A DNA stretch of 64,000 nt from Eubacteriales bacterium (GTDB taxonomy: Bacteria > Bacillota > Clostridia > Lachnospirales > Lachnospiraceae), in the NCBI GenBank assembly GCA_030524175.1, contig JAUNHC010000015.1, positions 1 to 64,000 on the forward strand. The letters are read 5' to 3'. This document shows, one piece after another, positions 17,139 through 26,174 of the stretch (positions are counted from its first letter, which is position 1; each line of letters starts with the position of its first letter). The notes beneath the pieces were generated by a model. The model saw only the letters and a program-made list of their open reading frames with translations. It did no database searches and was not told the DNA's origin. The position numbers and the translations under genes were made by a program.

Positions 17139-17612
17139 ATGAAAAAAAGAATGATCTTAGGCGGAACTCTGGCAGCAGCAATGCTCACAGCCTCTGCCCT
17201 GACCACATTTGCGGCTGAACCTCAGTCCGGCACTACAACTCTGACCGTCCAGAAAGCGGCATCCTATATGCTGCACATCCCGCAGGATCAGGAGATTACA
17301 TTCGGGACTATGGATACAGAGATCGGCACACTGTCTGTGACTGGAGAGATCGGCGCCAACCAGAAAGTCAATGTAAATGTGACCAAAACAGGATTTATCG
17401 ACACGGAAGATGCAGGAAATAAATTTTCCTTTGAACTCCGTGAGGGAAACGCTGAATTTCAGGGGAAAGAGTGGGGCAGCCAGGAATTAAAAGACAATAA
17501 AGCATCCGCAGCCCTGACCGTCCACATTCCCAGCGAGACATGGGGCAGCACGGAACCGGCAACCTACAAGGCAACTGTGACTTTCCAGGCATCCCTTACA
17601 GATAGAAATTAA
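17139..17612 (+). CDS. small exported IPQ-domain protein B
   Basis: ATG 17139 is preferred over ATG 17130 since AGGAGG (17121-17126) lies 12 nt upstream rather than 3. The signal peptide is evident (LGGTLAAAMLTASALTTFAAEP). The mature domain (~130 residues) begins SYMLHIPQDQEI and ends PATYKATVTFQASL, the same framing strands as in its neighbour, though the middle differs. Like its neighbour it has no anchor. Two adjacent diverged copies suggest duplication of a structural subunit. Confidence 0.75.
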   Translation: MKKRMILGGTLAAAMLTASALTTFAAEPQSGTTTLTVQKAASYMLHIPQDQEITFGTMDTEIGTLSVTGEIGANQKVNVNVTKTGFIDTEDAGNKFSFELREGNAEFQGKEWGSQELKDNKASAALTVHIPSETWGSTEPATYKATVTFQASLTDRN

Positions 17613-17679
17613 GCCATCTATTTTTAGGACTGGCGGTGGCGGCGCAGACCGCCATGACAGCCGGAGAGGAGTTAGGAAA

Positions 17680-18477
17680 GTGGGATTGTTAAAAAAGAGG
17701 ATCCGCACATTGGCGGGGGCTGCAGTCCTGTGTCTGGTGTTTTCCCTATCCCCGGCAGCCGTTTATGCACAGGAACCACAACAGCACAGCCAGACCGTGC
17801 TGACAACGCAGGTCAAAGGACAGTCTGACATGGTGGAAAAAGGAAAAGGGGAAGTAGCACTTTCAGATGGGACAGTTGTGACAGTGGAGGGGGAAAGTCT
17901 GCAGGATGGCCTTTTGTTTCTAGTAGAAAACGTCGGGCAGACGGACGCATCCCTACATGAATGGATCACAAAGTGCATGGAGGGTCTGGGGACTAATCTC
18001 CGGGCCTATGATATTTATTTTGTGGACAGCAGTGGGCAGAGGTATGAAGTGACGGGGAGGATGACCATAACGATCAGCCTGAACGGGGAATACAGTTCCC
18101 CTGCGGTTTACTATGTATCATCGGCTGGCAGCGTGATGCGGCTGGACAGCAGTGTGACAGATGACTGCATCTCCTTTGAAACCACGCACAACAGCTATTA
18201 TGTGCTGGCAGAGCAGGAGGAAGAGGAGACAAAGCCGGTCCCGACACCGGGAGAGGAAATAAAACCAACCACCACACCGGGGACGAATGGAAATAACCAA
18301 TCCGCAGGTGGCACGGGAGGAATGGCTGGAAGCAAAGCAGTACAGGGAACCGGGGCAAAGACCGGGGATGAAACGGATGTGATGCTGTGGACAGTACTGT
18401 TATGCGGTTCTGTAGTGACTCTAGCTGGACTTATCATAAAGAAAAGGCACAGGAAGGGAATATCTAAAAATATGTAA
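17680..18477 (+). CDS. cell-wall anchored surface protein with KTGDET sorting signal
   Basis: The start is GTG 17680 with AGGAG about 12 nt upstream. A signal peptide (residues ~8-28, ending AAVYAQ) precedes an extracellular domain of ~160 residues, a Pro/Thr/Gly-rich stalk (residues ~185-225) and a C-terminal anchor: GAKTGDET, a ~20-residue membrane segment and the basic tail KKRHRKG. The motif is an LPXTG variant shared with the VaFE protein at 47598. It likely forms the wall-attached base for the proteins encoded just upstream. The domain itself is not recognised. Confidence 0.78.
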   Translation: MGLLKKRIRTLAGAAVLCLVFSLSPAAVYAQEPQQHSQTVLTTQVKGQSDMVEKGKGEVALSDGTVVTVEGESLQDGLLFLVENVGQTDASLHEWITKCMEGLGTNLRAYDIYFVDSSGQRYEVTGRMTITISLNGEYSSPAVYYVSSAGSVMRLDSSVTDDCISFETTHNSYYVLAEQEEEETKPVPTPGEEIKPTTTPGTNGNNQSAGGTGGMAGSKAVQGTGAKTGDETDVMLWTVLLCGSVVTLAGLIIKKRHRKGISKNM

Positions 18478-18528
18478 CTTAAAAGCAGAGGAAAAAGGTA
18501 TTGGGTCCGATAGGAGGAGCAGATAGAT

Positions 18529-19037
18529 ATGGGAAATAAGATTTCGGTGGAGACTTTCCGTCAGGCAATGAATGACACAACAATCAGGACATTGAATTAT
18601 GGGGCTGAACATGATTTAAATTTGTTATATGCAATATATGATGGAAAAAAACGGTAAAAGAAGAAGCTCCCGCTTTTTATGATATTATCCAGAAAACAAG
18701 TGTTATAAATCAGGAAGGAAAAGAGCTAAACCACAAAACCCTATTCCAACTTCCAGAAGAAGAGAGAAATATTCCTACGGATTGTGTTATGGGTATGTTT
18801 TTTCAGATAAATGAGCCGTGGGTTAATGCAATCTCCTACGTAAATCTTTCGGGAACATGCGAAATGATACTAATGGATATGTATATATATGAAAGTGGAA
18901 TCTTGATTGCTGAATCACATATGTCTGACGTGGATGTAAGCAGTGTAGGGCTTTTGGAGCCAAATATTCCCAGCCACTGCATCACATCCCAGATTATCGC
19001 TCCCCTCCTTCTTCCATTGATACACTGCATATTGTAA
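18529..19037 (+). pseudogene. unknown gene interrupted at a poly-A tract
   Basis: An ATG with AGGAGG upstream opens a frame that stops after 42 residues at 18655-18657. One extra A in the A7 run (18645-18651) would restore a continuous frame (DGKK-TVKEEAPAFYDII ...) reaching 19037. The product is not recognised; it is acidic, soluble and lacks a signal. It could be a true frameshift mutation, a sequencing error in a homopolymer, or a slippage-controlled gene. It follows the surface operon without a visible terminator. Confidence 0.6.
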
Positions 19038-19233
19038 TCCGGTCAGTACACTAGGATATCGGGCAATTCGCATATGCCTGAAACAGCCGGAAGTATTTAA
19101 AACACAGCTGCATGCATTATTGCGTTCCGCAGTATTTGGAAATTTGTCTATTATGTATCCCATGATTATCTCTGTAGAGGAGGTACATAGAATATCACAA
19201 ATTGTCAAAGATGTACAGCGGGAATTGACGTGA
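19036..19233 (+). pseudogene. PTS enzyme I (PtsI) fragment
   Basis: About 65 codons read [20 protein letters not shown], then [18 protein letters not shown], matching the PEP-binding domain of enzyme I of the sugar phosphotransferase system (NPFLGYRAIR ... NVKIMYPM). The N-terminal phosphohistidine and swivel domains and the catalytic cysteine region are absent, so this is a relic of a chromosomal-type gene. The reading frame ends at TGA 19231-19233. Confidence 0.75.
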
Positions 19234-19328
19234 CATTGAGAAGCTGAAAAAATATTATGAAATATAATAAATTTTGAGTCGATAGAGTTGGCGTGCGTTG
19301 GTTATATATGGAGGGAACTATTATCTAT

Positions 19329-19748
19329 ATGGCTGAAATTATTCTCATTAAAATATCAGATGGTGGAAATAAAATCTTTAACGAAATTTTGGAGATAGTG
19401 AAAAGGGAAAATCTAAAGCTTATTACATATAATAACCAAGAAAATTCTTTTTCAAATCTAAATCTAATAATAAATAGTCAGCAAAAAGAAGTTTTTTGTG
19501 AAGGGAAAAAAACTAATTTAACATCGTCAGAATTTAAAATATTAAATTTTTTCTCAGGTTCTCCAGGGCAAGTATTCACCAAAGAACAGCTTTATAAAGC
19601 TGTTTTTGAGGAGGGCAACTGTGTAAATGTAGATAATAGCATTTATTGCTTGATAAGAAGCCTTCGTAGGAAAATAGAAGCAAATCCAAAACAGCCTAAG
19701 TATATCCATACGGTGCGCGGATTAGGATATAAGTTTACGATGGATTAG
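19329..19748 (+). CDS. OmpR-type winged-helix regulator lacking a receiver domain
   Basis: A 139-residue protein whose C-terminal ~95 residues form an OmpR/PhoB DNA-binding domain: LTSSEFKILNFFSGSPGQVF, then the recognition helix region VDNSIYCLIRSLRRKIE and the wing IHTVRGLGYKF. The N-terminal ~45 residues are too short for a phosphorylation domain. ATG 19329 is taken, with GGAGGG upstream, but in-frame starts at 19293 and 19308 are possible. It precedes an ABC transporter and could regulate it, though a partner kinase is missing. Confidence 0.75.
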   Translation: MAEIILIKISDGGNKIFNEILEIVKRENLKLITYNNQENSFSNLNLIINSQQKEVFCEGKKTNLTSSEFKILNFFSGSPGQVFTKEQLYKAVFEEGNCVNVDNSIYCLIRSLRRKIEANPKQPKYIHTVRGLGYKFTMD

Positions 19749-19940
19749 AGATAGGAGTAGTCAAATGTGATCAGATAGCCATGGAATCCTTCAAGAAGCA
19801 GTCGGGCGATATTTCCATTCTGGCTCCTGGAATAGTAGAAATAAAACAGAAGCATAGAGTAGGTGGTGTGATAGTTTATGTATTTATGTCCAGATGAGGA
19901 AAAAGCGGCATTCTTGCAGAATACAGTCAAAGAAGTTCTT

Positions 19941-20636
19941 ATGGAAGGAAAACATCTAGTAAAGACTTATGGTATGGGTGATACCAAAGTTTATGCATTG
20001 GATGACGTCAGCTTTAAGATTTACAAAGGGGAATTAACAGTTATATTGGGCAGTAGTGGGAGTGGAAAAAGCACACTGCTAAATATGATTGGCGGTATGG
20101 ATAAACCTGATAGCGGACAATTAATTTATTTTAATGGAGAGGATATCTGCGCATTTAATAGAAAACAGCAGACTCTATACCGAAAGAATACAGTGGGTTT
20201 TATATTTCAATTTTACCATTTGATACCGGAATTATCTGCTTATGAGAATATAGCGTTTGCAGCAGACATGGCAAAGGAACCAAGGGATATTGATAAACTT
20301 TTGGAAGCTTTAGATATACGACATCGGAAAAATCATTATCCTTACCAGCTGAGTGGAGGGGAACAACAGCGAGTTTCAATTGCAAGAGCATTGGTGAAGA
20401 ATGCCGAATTCCTGATTTGCGATGAACCGACAGGCGCGCTGGACCATAATACAGGAAAACAGCTGCTTGCGGAGTTGGAGAAATTGGTGCGGGAGCAAGG
20501 ACAAACGGTGGTAATCGTTACTCATAATACAGCAATTGCTTCTATTGCAAATCGCGTATTCAAACTACGAAGTGGGAAAATCGTAGATGAGACAGAGAAT
20601 GCAATTCCAGAGCAGGTGAAGAATGTTGAATGGTGA
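19941..20636 (+). CDS. ABC transporter ATP-binding protein (MacB/LolD type)
   Basis: A 231-residue ATPase with Walker A GSSGSGKS, Q-loop FQFYHLIPELSAYENIAFA, signature LSGGEQQRVSIARAL, Walker B LICDEPTGALD and H-loop VTHN. This set is typical of ATPases that power FtsX-type permeases in peptide or lipoprotein export and bacteriocin resistance. The start at 19941 matches the usual family N-terminus; the frame is open upstream to 19878 but that stretch is not part of the family. It overlaps the permease gene by 14 nt. Since the permease is frameshifted, the system may be inactive. Confidence 0.92.
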   Translation: MEGKHLVKTYGMGDTKVYALDDVSFKIYKGELTVILGSSGSGKSTLLNMIGGMDKPDSGQLIYFNGEDICAFNRKQQTLYRKNTVGFIFQFYHLIPELSAYENIAFAADMAKEPRDIDKLLEALDIRHRKNHYPYQLSGGEQQRVSIARALVKNAEFLICDEPTGALDHNTGKQLLAELEKLVREQGQTVVIVTHNTAIASIANRVFKLRSGKIVDETENAIPEQVKNVEW

Positions 20637-22997
20637 ATCAAGGATATTGTTAAAATATATGTTTCGCAAGCTGTTTCGGCGTAATCGCAAGATTTTTATA
20701 TCATTAGTACTAATTTCCGGGATGGCTATTAGTTTGTTGATCGCTTTTTTGAACTCTTATGCAGGACTTAGTAAATCCTTTTCTGACTATTTTATAGATT
20801 ATCATTTTCCGGATGTAACACTATTTTCTTCTTCTTTATTCGCAGAAGATATACAGAAAGAAGTGGAAGCAATAACGGGTGTTACAGATGTTTCTTTAAG
20901 GCTATGTGTAGATTCACAAATGGTGCCCGAAGAGGGAGCAGGAGTGTCGGTCAGATGCTATTCTATGGATGAAAAAGGATTTCCAGATTATTATGTGATA
21001 AAAGAAAGTGAATTAAATTATAGTGAACAGACAGAAAATGACGCAGATGACGTGATACACATAGCAATGGAAGCTTGCTTTGTGGAACTTGCAGGTTATC
21101 AGTTGGGTGATGTATTTACGATTTGCATTGGTGAAACTGAGCATAAGGGTGTTTTGACACAAATTGTGACTTCACCGGAATGTGCGGTAGTATATCGGGA
21201 TGAAAAATTTAATTTTAGTACGGATGAGTTTGGTTATGCGTTCTTTTCTTATGAGCAGTTAAAAGAATTATCTGGTGTTCAGTCTGATCTGTTTAATCAG
21301 ATTCTTGTGCAGACTGCCTCGGAAACTGATGCAAAAGTGATAAAAAATAAAATCATAGAAATCATAGATTTCGAGCCTGAAACAGCTGTAATGTCTTATA
21401 CATATGAAGATTCCGCCCAGAAAGCATTTGTTGATAGCTGTGTGGAGCCGTTATATTCATTGAGTTATTTACTTTCAACGGTATTTTTTCTGATTGCTAT
21501 GCTGATGATATATCTGTTCATGTATCAGATAATCAAAGAACAGAAAGAGACGATAGGAATTTACATGGCTCTTGGTATTTCCAAGAGAAGTATTGCAACG
21601 CTGTATTATGCCTTTGGAGCGGCGATTTTGATTTTTGCTGCAATTTTGGGAAATGGGCTGGGATACCTCTTAACACGGTATGTAGCCGATCTATATCAGC
21701 AAACCTTTTATCTTCCTGCAGTTGAATGTAAATGCAATCCGTTATTAATATTGGTGGCAGTGCTGATTAACGGAATCATTGTGGAATTGGCAGTTTTTCT
21801 TGCAGAGAGACAGATATTCAAACTGGAACCGGTAGAAGCCATGCGAAAAAATCCGTTTATAGCTGTACAGAAAGAAAGAAGGACGATTCCGTTTTTTAAT
21901 AAAGTGGTCAAAGTATGTATCAGCTGCTCTATCAGGAATAAGCGTAGACTGTTGCTGTCTTTTTTATCTACAATACTAACGACAGCATTGCTTGTATTTG
22001 CTTTTCAATATATGGAATCAGGAAGAATAATCATAAAACATACATTTTCTGAACGCTATTTATATGACGGGCAAGTTATGTTTGACGGAGAATTAGAGGC
22101 AGAGAGTGCAGAAGCTTTATTGGAAAATGGTGAAGGGATTGAAGGCTGGGAATTCTTTTCTGTCCGAGATGTAACAATAAAAGCAAATGAAAAAACGGTG
22201 GAAAGTACTCTGTATGGAGTAGAAGCGGAAGGGGAACTGCTTACAATACAAGGGAAAAACGGAAATCCAATTAAACTTTCTACTGATGGTGTGGTATTGT
22301 CGCAGCAAGCAGCGGGGGAATTGGGAGTACATCAGGGAGAGTTGGTACAGATCAACGATCAAACATTTACAGTTACAGATATCTCTATAAGGAAAATATG
22401 TTTTTTGTACAATACTGCAGTTTGGTAAGCGAAAGTGAACTATTTGAGGAAGGGTATACAGGAGCATTCTTAAAATTTGATTCTCAAGCATCAAAAGAAC
22501 GTATATATGATTCATTGCAGGATAAAAAAGGATTTTCATATCTATCTTTTAAAACTTCTCAAGAAACGGGAACAGAAAATCGATTAGAAAAAACGGAGGT
22601 GGCGGTCTACATTATTGCCGCAATGTCATTTTTGATTGGTTTTGTTATTGTTTATAATATGTCTATCATCAACTTGAAAGAACGAAAACGGATATTTGTT
22701 ATAATGATGTCTCTGGGGATGAGTATTCAGGAGATTGGTCTGGCAACCTTTGCAGAATTGTTTATGCAGTATGTGGTGTCTTTATTCATAGGAAGCATTA
22801 TCGGAAGGTTTTTAGGAAACATACTGTTACAAATGAGTTCCACCGATTTGATACAGTACCCAAAGATGTTTTCTATACAGGGATTTTTGGTAGTTGCTTT
22901 GGTAATAGGTGCTTTTATGGTAATGGGACATTTATTGGCATTGCGTCAAATTGCAAAAGTGGAGATAGTGAAAGAATTACGGTCAAAGGAGGAGTAG
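20623..22997 (+). pseudogene. FtsX-type ABC permease, frameshifted
   Basis: The first part (20623 to ~22386) encodes an N-terminal membrane segment, a large extracellular domain, and three more membrane segments near residues 280-400. The rest continues in another frame to 22997 with further membrane segments (AVYIIAAMSFLIGFVIVYN, ELFMQYVVSLFIGSIIG). The frames switch near 22386, where reading DIS directly into YKENMFFVQY would restore continuity; a one-base deletion in TCTCT explains it. The uninterrupted protein would be ~790 residues with the ten-segment layout of BceB-like or MacB-like permeases. Confidence 0.8.
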
Positions 22998-23118
22998 TAT
23001 GCTGTATTATTGGGGTATTAGTTTTTATACCTTTGATCCAGTCTGGCTATTCCAATAGAAATTTGATTCATTCCGGAGGCAGGAACAAATTCATTCTTTT
23101 CATGGATACACTCTCTGA

Positions 23119-23364
23119 GGAAGGTCATACGATCCAGAGTGGCCGTATTGCCACATGAGTCCGCAGGAAGTCTTACAGGCAGAGGAAGAGATGGGGACAG
23201 AATGGCTCATCCCTGTTCACTGGGGCGGGTTCGTACTTTACAGTCATGCTTGGGATAAACCAGCAGAACGGCTGACAATTCTGGCTGCTTATTCAGATAT
23301 TTCCGTATCAACACCAAGAATTGGAGTGACGATCAGTTTTGATGATATAGAACAATATCAATAA
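23119..23364 (+). pseudogene. MBL-fold metallohydrolase, C-terminal fragment
   Basis: The frame reads HMSPQEVLQAEEEMG, then LIPVHWGGFVLYSHAWDKPAERL, typical of the C-terminus of UlaG-like metallo-beta-lactamase fold hydrolases (PVHWG-x-F with a metal-binding His). The HxHxDH core is missing and an in-frame stop lies just upstream at 23116. It is a relic. The segment between 22998 and 23118 has no readable gene. Confidence 0.7.
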
Positions 23365-23401
23365 ATTAGGAACAGTAAAATAGGATGAAATGGAGGTCAA
23401 G

Positions 23402-23742
23402 ATGGCTAGGCGTAAAAAAGCTGCAAGGAACTGGAAAGTTTAATTGATCAGTTAAAATCATATGAATCACTGTCCTATTTGATGCTGCCTATTTTGCATG
23501 GGCTGTAAGAAGCATATGCCAATAAAACGGAAGTGAATGCTCCATGGAATAATGTACAGATAAACGAAGTTGCAGAACTTATTGAGGAACTGGATGATGT
23601 CATATTGAACAAACAGTTTACTTCAAATGCTATATATAGTGTAGTTATGAAAAAAAGTACATATGTGATAGATTTGGAATTATGGATAAAAGTCATGTGG
23701 CTGCTTATCTATGAGTGTCGAATGATTTTAGATGAATATTAA
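23402..23742 (+). pseudogene. small unknown gene with frameshift and nonsense mutation
   Basis: ATG 23402 follows GGAGG and reads MARRKKA; a one-base shift near 23428 enters KELESLIDQLKSYESLSYLML, which hits TAA at about 23507 and then continues EAYANKTEVNAPWNN to 23742. Together these make one plausible ~110-residue helical protein carrying two disabling changes. The family is not recognised. Confidence 0.5.
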
Positions 23743-23874
23743 AAGAGAATGAACTTGAAAGGCTGAATAATAGAGCACATATAGAGAAGATAGGTGATGC
23801 AGCTATGGGAAAATAATAATTCTTACATTTAGAAATGGCTGGGATACAATCGTAACTATATAAATACATGTATA

Positions 23875-23905
23875 AAAGGCAATGGAGAAATCCATTGTCT
23901 TTTTT
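23875..23905 (+). terminator. intrinsic terminator
   Basis: AAAGGCAATGGA (23875-23886) pairs with TCCATTGTCTTT (23891-23902), GAAA loop, one wobble, followed by a T-tract. It closes the decayed region before the resolvase module. Confidence 0.85.
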
Positions 23906-23956
23906 AGGGTACATTTTTCGTATCTCACTCGTACTAAATAGATAAAGAGGTCTTCT

Positions 23957-24060
23957 CAAAAAGTATAGATTTATGCTGAGATTTCCCAAAAGTATAGTTT
24001 GATACATTTTGGGACTAAAATAAGATCTGTTTTATGACAGTTCAAAAAGTGTACTTTTTG
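23957..24060 (+). repeat. candidate resolvase res site: repeated CAAAA(A)GT motifs
   Basis: CAAAAAGTATAG (23957-23968), CAAAAGTATAG (23987-23997) and CAAAAAGTGTAC (24043-24054) recur just upstream of a serine recombinase gene. The third copy is part of an inverted repeat CAAAAAGT-GT-ACTTTTTG (24043-24060), and CCCAAAA (23985-23991) pairs with TTTTGGG (24007-24013). Resolvases usually bind several inverted subsites upstream of their own gene, which this resembles. Confidence 0.5.
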
Positions 24061-24083
24061 AGACAGGGAAGGAGGAACTTAGG

Positions 24084-24743
24084 ATGAGTAATTATGGATA
24101 TCACAGAACCAGCACAAAAGAGCAGCATTTGGATCGTGGTCTACAGGAAATTAAAGCCTACTGTGAAGAACATCAGCTTGCGCTTACCAATATTTTTACG
24201 GATCAGCAGACTGGAAAGAATTTCAACCGGCCAAGGTACACTGTGTTAACAGAGGATGTGCTTAGAGCTGGAGATACACTTATCGTTACAGAACTTGACC
24301 GGTTGGGAAGGAACAAAAGGGATACCATGCGTCAGATACAAAAATTTAGGGATATGGATGTTCGGTTGATGGTGCTGGAGTTGCCGACAACACTTATGGA
24401 TTTTTCCAAAATGGACAATGCCCTGGCTAAATTAATGTTGGAAACCATCAATAATATGATGCTGGAATTGTATGCTTCTATGGCAGAAGCAGAGATGGAA
24501 AAAAAGGAGAAACGTCAAAAAGAAGGCATTGAAGCCAAGAAACAGCGAGGGGAATGGGAAGATTATGGACGCCCCCACGCTATGGATCAGGAGACATTTT
24601 CTCAAGCGTTTGAACGGGTCATCCGGGGAGAACTGACACCGACAGAACTCCGCCGGGAGTTATCCCTGTCTTCTGCTACCTTTTACCGCTATCGCACAGC
24701 ATATATTAAGAAACATCCGGAGACTTTTCAATCTGAGAGATAA
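24084..24743 (+). CDS. serine recombinase (resolvase/invertase family)
   Basis: The 219-residue protein has the small serine recombinase fold: N-terminal YGYHRTSTKEQ with the nucleophilic serine at about residue 10, then the conserved TELDRLGRNKRD (~residues 72-83), a long E-helix, and a C-terminal helix-turn-helix (TPTELRRELSLSSATFYRYR). These enzymes resolve cointegrates or invert DNA after site pairing. AAGGAGG precedes the start. It heads a five-gene + strand module and is preceded by likely subsites. Confidence 0.9.
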   Translation: MSNYGYHRTSTKEQHLDRGLQEIKAYCEEHQLALTNIFTDQQTGKNFNRPRYTVLTEDVLRAGDTLIVTELDRLGRNKRDTMRQIQKFRDMDVRLMVLELPTTLMDFSKMDNALAKLMLETINNMMLELYASMAEAEMEKKEKRQKEGIEAKKQRGEWEDYGRPHAMDQETFSQAFERVIRGELTPTELRRELSLSSATFYRYRTAYIKKHPETFQSER

Positions 24744-24794
24744 CGTCCCTATTATACATTTAAAGAACGATTTATCGTGAGGGAGGAAAAGACT

Positions 24795-25379
24795 ATGGAT
24801 TTTACCAAAGACGAATTGAACATGGTTTATCAATATGGTGCCGACACAAAGGCTGATACACTGAAGGAACTGCGGCAGATACAGCCTTATCTGAGAGACA
24901 GAAAACTTCAAGATATTGTGAACAGCACATTGCAAAAGCTTTCTTCTATGTCTGAAATGGAGTGTCAAAAGTTTATTGTGAAAATCAGGGAGCAATTTAT
25001 TGCGGAACGTGATCTTTCTATTGAAAAGCGGCAGACTGCAGCCAGGCAAGGAAGTGTAGCGGCCGGCAGACAAAGAGAGAAAACCATGGGGGAACTTCTG
25101 GACGAAGCTCGCTGTAAATCGGGTGCAGAGAAACTGGCAGGACATGACATCCTGGATCTAATGCGTTTTGCCGATGATACAAGGCATATGGTGGTATTTG
25201 ATGTGCTTTCTGATGAATCCCCAATTGGATTCAAAGGTGAGAAAACGAGGGTGTTTCTTACGGCGAATGGGTATCAGCGGACACTGGAGAATCAGACGCG
25301 TGGCTATATTAAAATCCTGAACCATGCCAAGGTATACCAAGGGCATTTATTTTATGATCAGATGGAGCATGACCTTTAG
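24795..25379 (+). CDS. transposon-transfer assisting (TTRAP-like) protein with C-terminal unknown domain
   Basis: ATG 24795 follows GGGAGGAAAAG. The first ~65 residues (FTKDELNMVYQYGADTKADT ... LQDIVNSTLQKLSSMS) look like the small TTRAP domain found in conjugative transposons. The middle is basic and helical (residues ~75-100), and the last ~70 residues (TRHMVVFDVLSDE ... TLENQTRGYIKILNHAKVY) form a separate unrecognised domain. No enzyme motif is seen. Located 51 nt after the resolvase, probably in its operon. Confidence 0.6.
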   Translation: MDFTKDELNMVYQYGADTKADTLKELRQIQPYLRDRKLQDIVNSTLQKLSSMSEMECQKFIVKIREQFIAERDLSIEKRQTAARQGSVAAGRQREKTMGELLDEARCKSGAEKLAGHDILDLMRFADDTRHMVVFDVLSDESPIGFKGEKTRVFLTANGYQRTLENQTRGYIKILNHAKVYQGHLFYDQMEHDL

Positions 25380-25387
25380 GGGGAGTA

Positions 25388-25693
25388 ATGAAAACAACGT
25401 GGAAGGATTATAGAAAAACAGACATAAGGCTTGTGGCGGAGGTGGAGATTATTTTGGAGTGTCTGCATGAAGTTTATGGCAAGGAAGGCGAGTTGCTGTT
25501 GGAAAATAAAAAGGTTAGAAATACAATGGTATATCCGTTTCTGAAGATGCTTGCCAGCCAATGCCGGGGAATCGAGCCGGAAGGTGTACACAAAGTGCTG
25601 TGGGAGGTTTATCAAAACAGCAGTGGGAAAGAGGATTTTTTAGAGAAAGCAAAGATTATTGTAACTCCTTATTGTTATGAAAGGATGAGGTAG
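25388..25693 (+). CDS. hypothetical protein (101 aa)
   Basis: Unrecognised soluble, mostly helical protein; start 8 nt after the previous stop with GGGGAG upstream. It is tightly spaced on both sides (next gene starts 2 nt later), which supports expression within the resolvase operon. Confidence 0.55.
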   Translation: MKTTWKDYRKTDIRLVAEVEIILECLHEVYGKEGELLLENKKVRNTMVYPFLKMLASQCRGIEPEGVHKVLWEVYQNSSGKEDFLEKAKIIVTPYCYERMR

Positions 25694-25695
25694 CT

Positions 25696-26160
25696 ATGAG
25701 AAAAAAGACAAATATGCCAGAAATTCAAACTCAGTATAAAATAATAAGAAATGCATTGGTAGCTGAAAGGGATTTGGAAACGCTCCTTCTGGTTCGTATT
25801 TTAATGGAAACAGGAATACGCTCTGTGGATGCCTGTTACATTGAGCCAATTAATATCCGTGGCAGGAAAGTCGTAGTGAGGTCAAAAAAGCAATCAGATT
25901 TCTACCGGGAATATAACGGCAAGTACCCATGCATTTCAAGAAGGACTGAACAGATTGCAGAGGCGCTTCTGCAAAAACAGGGAAAGTACTTTACCAGGGG
26001 CCGAGGGTATTATATAATGAAAATCAGAAAAATACTGCCGAAAGACCATTTTAGTTTATATGAATTTAGACATTACCATAAACTTTGCCAATGCTGTATA
26101 CCTAATGCGGCATTGCCATATTTGGCAGTCAATACCGGTAACAGAACGGAAAAACGGTAA
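25696..26160 (+). CDS. degenerate tyrosine recombinase-like protein without catalytic tyrosine
   Basis: The 154-residue product resembles the catalytic domain of phage-type integrases. Box I arginine is in LMETGIRSVDACYI (~residue 40), and box II appears as LYEFRHYHK, retaining the arginine but with Tyr in place of the usual first His. The last residues NTGNRTEKR end in TAA exactly where the nucleophilic Tyr (usually R-x-T-x-x-R-Y) is expected. The N-terminal arm-binding domain is also missing. It may be a dead enzyme or a regulator derived from one. Confidence 0.6.
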   Translation: MRKKTNMPEIQTQYKIIRNALVAERDLETLLLVRILMETGIRSVDACYIEPINIRGRKVVVRSKKQSDFYREYNGKYPCISRRTEQIAEALLQKQGKYFTRGRGYYIMKIRKILPKDHFSLYEFRHYHKLCQCCIPNAALPYLAVNTGNRTEKR

Positions 26161-26174
26161 CAGGGGAGTAGAGT

